DNA from: Ephydatia muelleri
Lineage: Eukaryota > Porifera > Demospongiae > Spongillida > Spongillidae
Reading direction: 5' to 3'
DNA: 64,000 bases
NCBI GenBank assembly: GCA_013339895.1
Contig: JABACO010000020.1
Location: 1,867,571-1,931,570 of the forward strand
Below the pieces are notes generated by a model. The model was not told the origin of the DNA. It worked only from the letters and a program-made list of their open reading frames with translations, and searched no databases. This document shows, in pieces, positions 63,746-64,000 of the stretch. Position 1 is the stretch's first letter; each line of letters starts with the position of its first letter. A program made the translations under genes and the position numbers.

Positions 63746-64000
63746 ATGTGTGTGGAAAGGGTGGAACAGTTAGAAAACCTTACATGTAGTACCTACATTA
63801 CACAATTTTTATGACCACACACATGTACATGAAGATGCATGGTGATTGCTAACTGTTGTAAAAACATTAATTCCAGAGACAATAGGCAATGAATAATTTG
63901 GCTGCCCACAGTCAAGTTCTAACCACTCACTTATATAGCATGCAGTCAGTACATACCACATATGCATGTGACCCAAACCAACACTTGCCAAGGAGGGATG

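Overview
This is animal nuclear DNA, most likely from an early-branching invertebrate; a demosponge is a reasonable guess but is not proven. The support is the gene set: TRIM-NHL, a class XV-like myosin, fascin, an FMNL formin, DRG2, ANKRD54, GPANK1 and a class II CPD photolyase. GT-AG introns are common and often 50-200 bp, and genes lie close together. There are very many microsatellites and minisatellites, transposon debris, and one 1000-base run of N that is an assembly gap (33738-34737). There are no operons in the bacterial sense, no CRISPR arrays and no RNA gene that I could support.

Layout. 1-777: copies of a repeat, two of them forming a perfect 129-bp inverted repeat. 829-3093 (+): intronless TRIM-NHL gene. 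3402-9303 (-): motor domain of a class XV-like myosin, ending in this window at the head/neck junction. 9629-25715 (+): DRG2 GTPase in 14 exons; its fifth intron is 11.2 kb and is filled by two inverted-repeat transposons and three large minisatellites. 26013-27479 (-): fascin. 27833-29084 (+): actin, divergent from fascin across a short promoter region with a consensus CArG box. 29313-30937 (+): tubulin-tyrosine-ligase-like enzyme with an N-terminal signal anchor. 31009-32413 (+): ANKRD54. 32530-37479 (+): class II CPD photolyase, interrupted by the gap and by two one-base frameshifts. 37815-49603 (-): FMNL-type formin. 50065-50723 (+): ribosomal protein L38. 50835-51899 (+): GPANK1. 52826-54080 (-): RING/TRAF-zinc-finger protein with one frameshift. 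54400-62900: a gene-poor region holding a GPANK1 pseudogene fragment, two decayed retroelement fragments (one split by a hAT-like element with 8-bp target duplications), a copy of the tail of the RING/TRAF gene, a palindromic MITE and a minisatellite. 63063-63675 (+): two exons of an unrecognised gene that continues beyond the window.

Taken together, four of the protein-coding genes act on actin-based protrusions: myosin XV-like motor, fascin (filament bundler), actin itself and FMNL (filament elongation). They lie within about 46 kb. The fascin-actin pair shares a divergent promoter region. The other genes are housekeeping or signalling genes with no obvious link to that theme.
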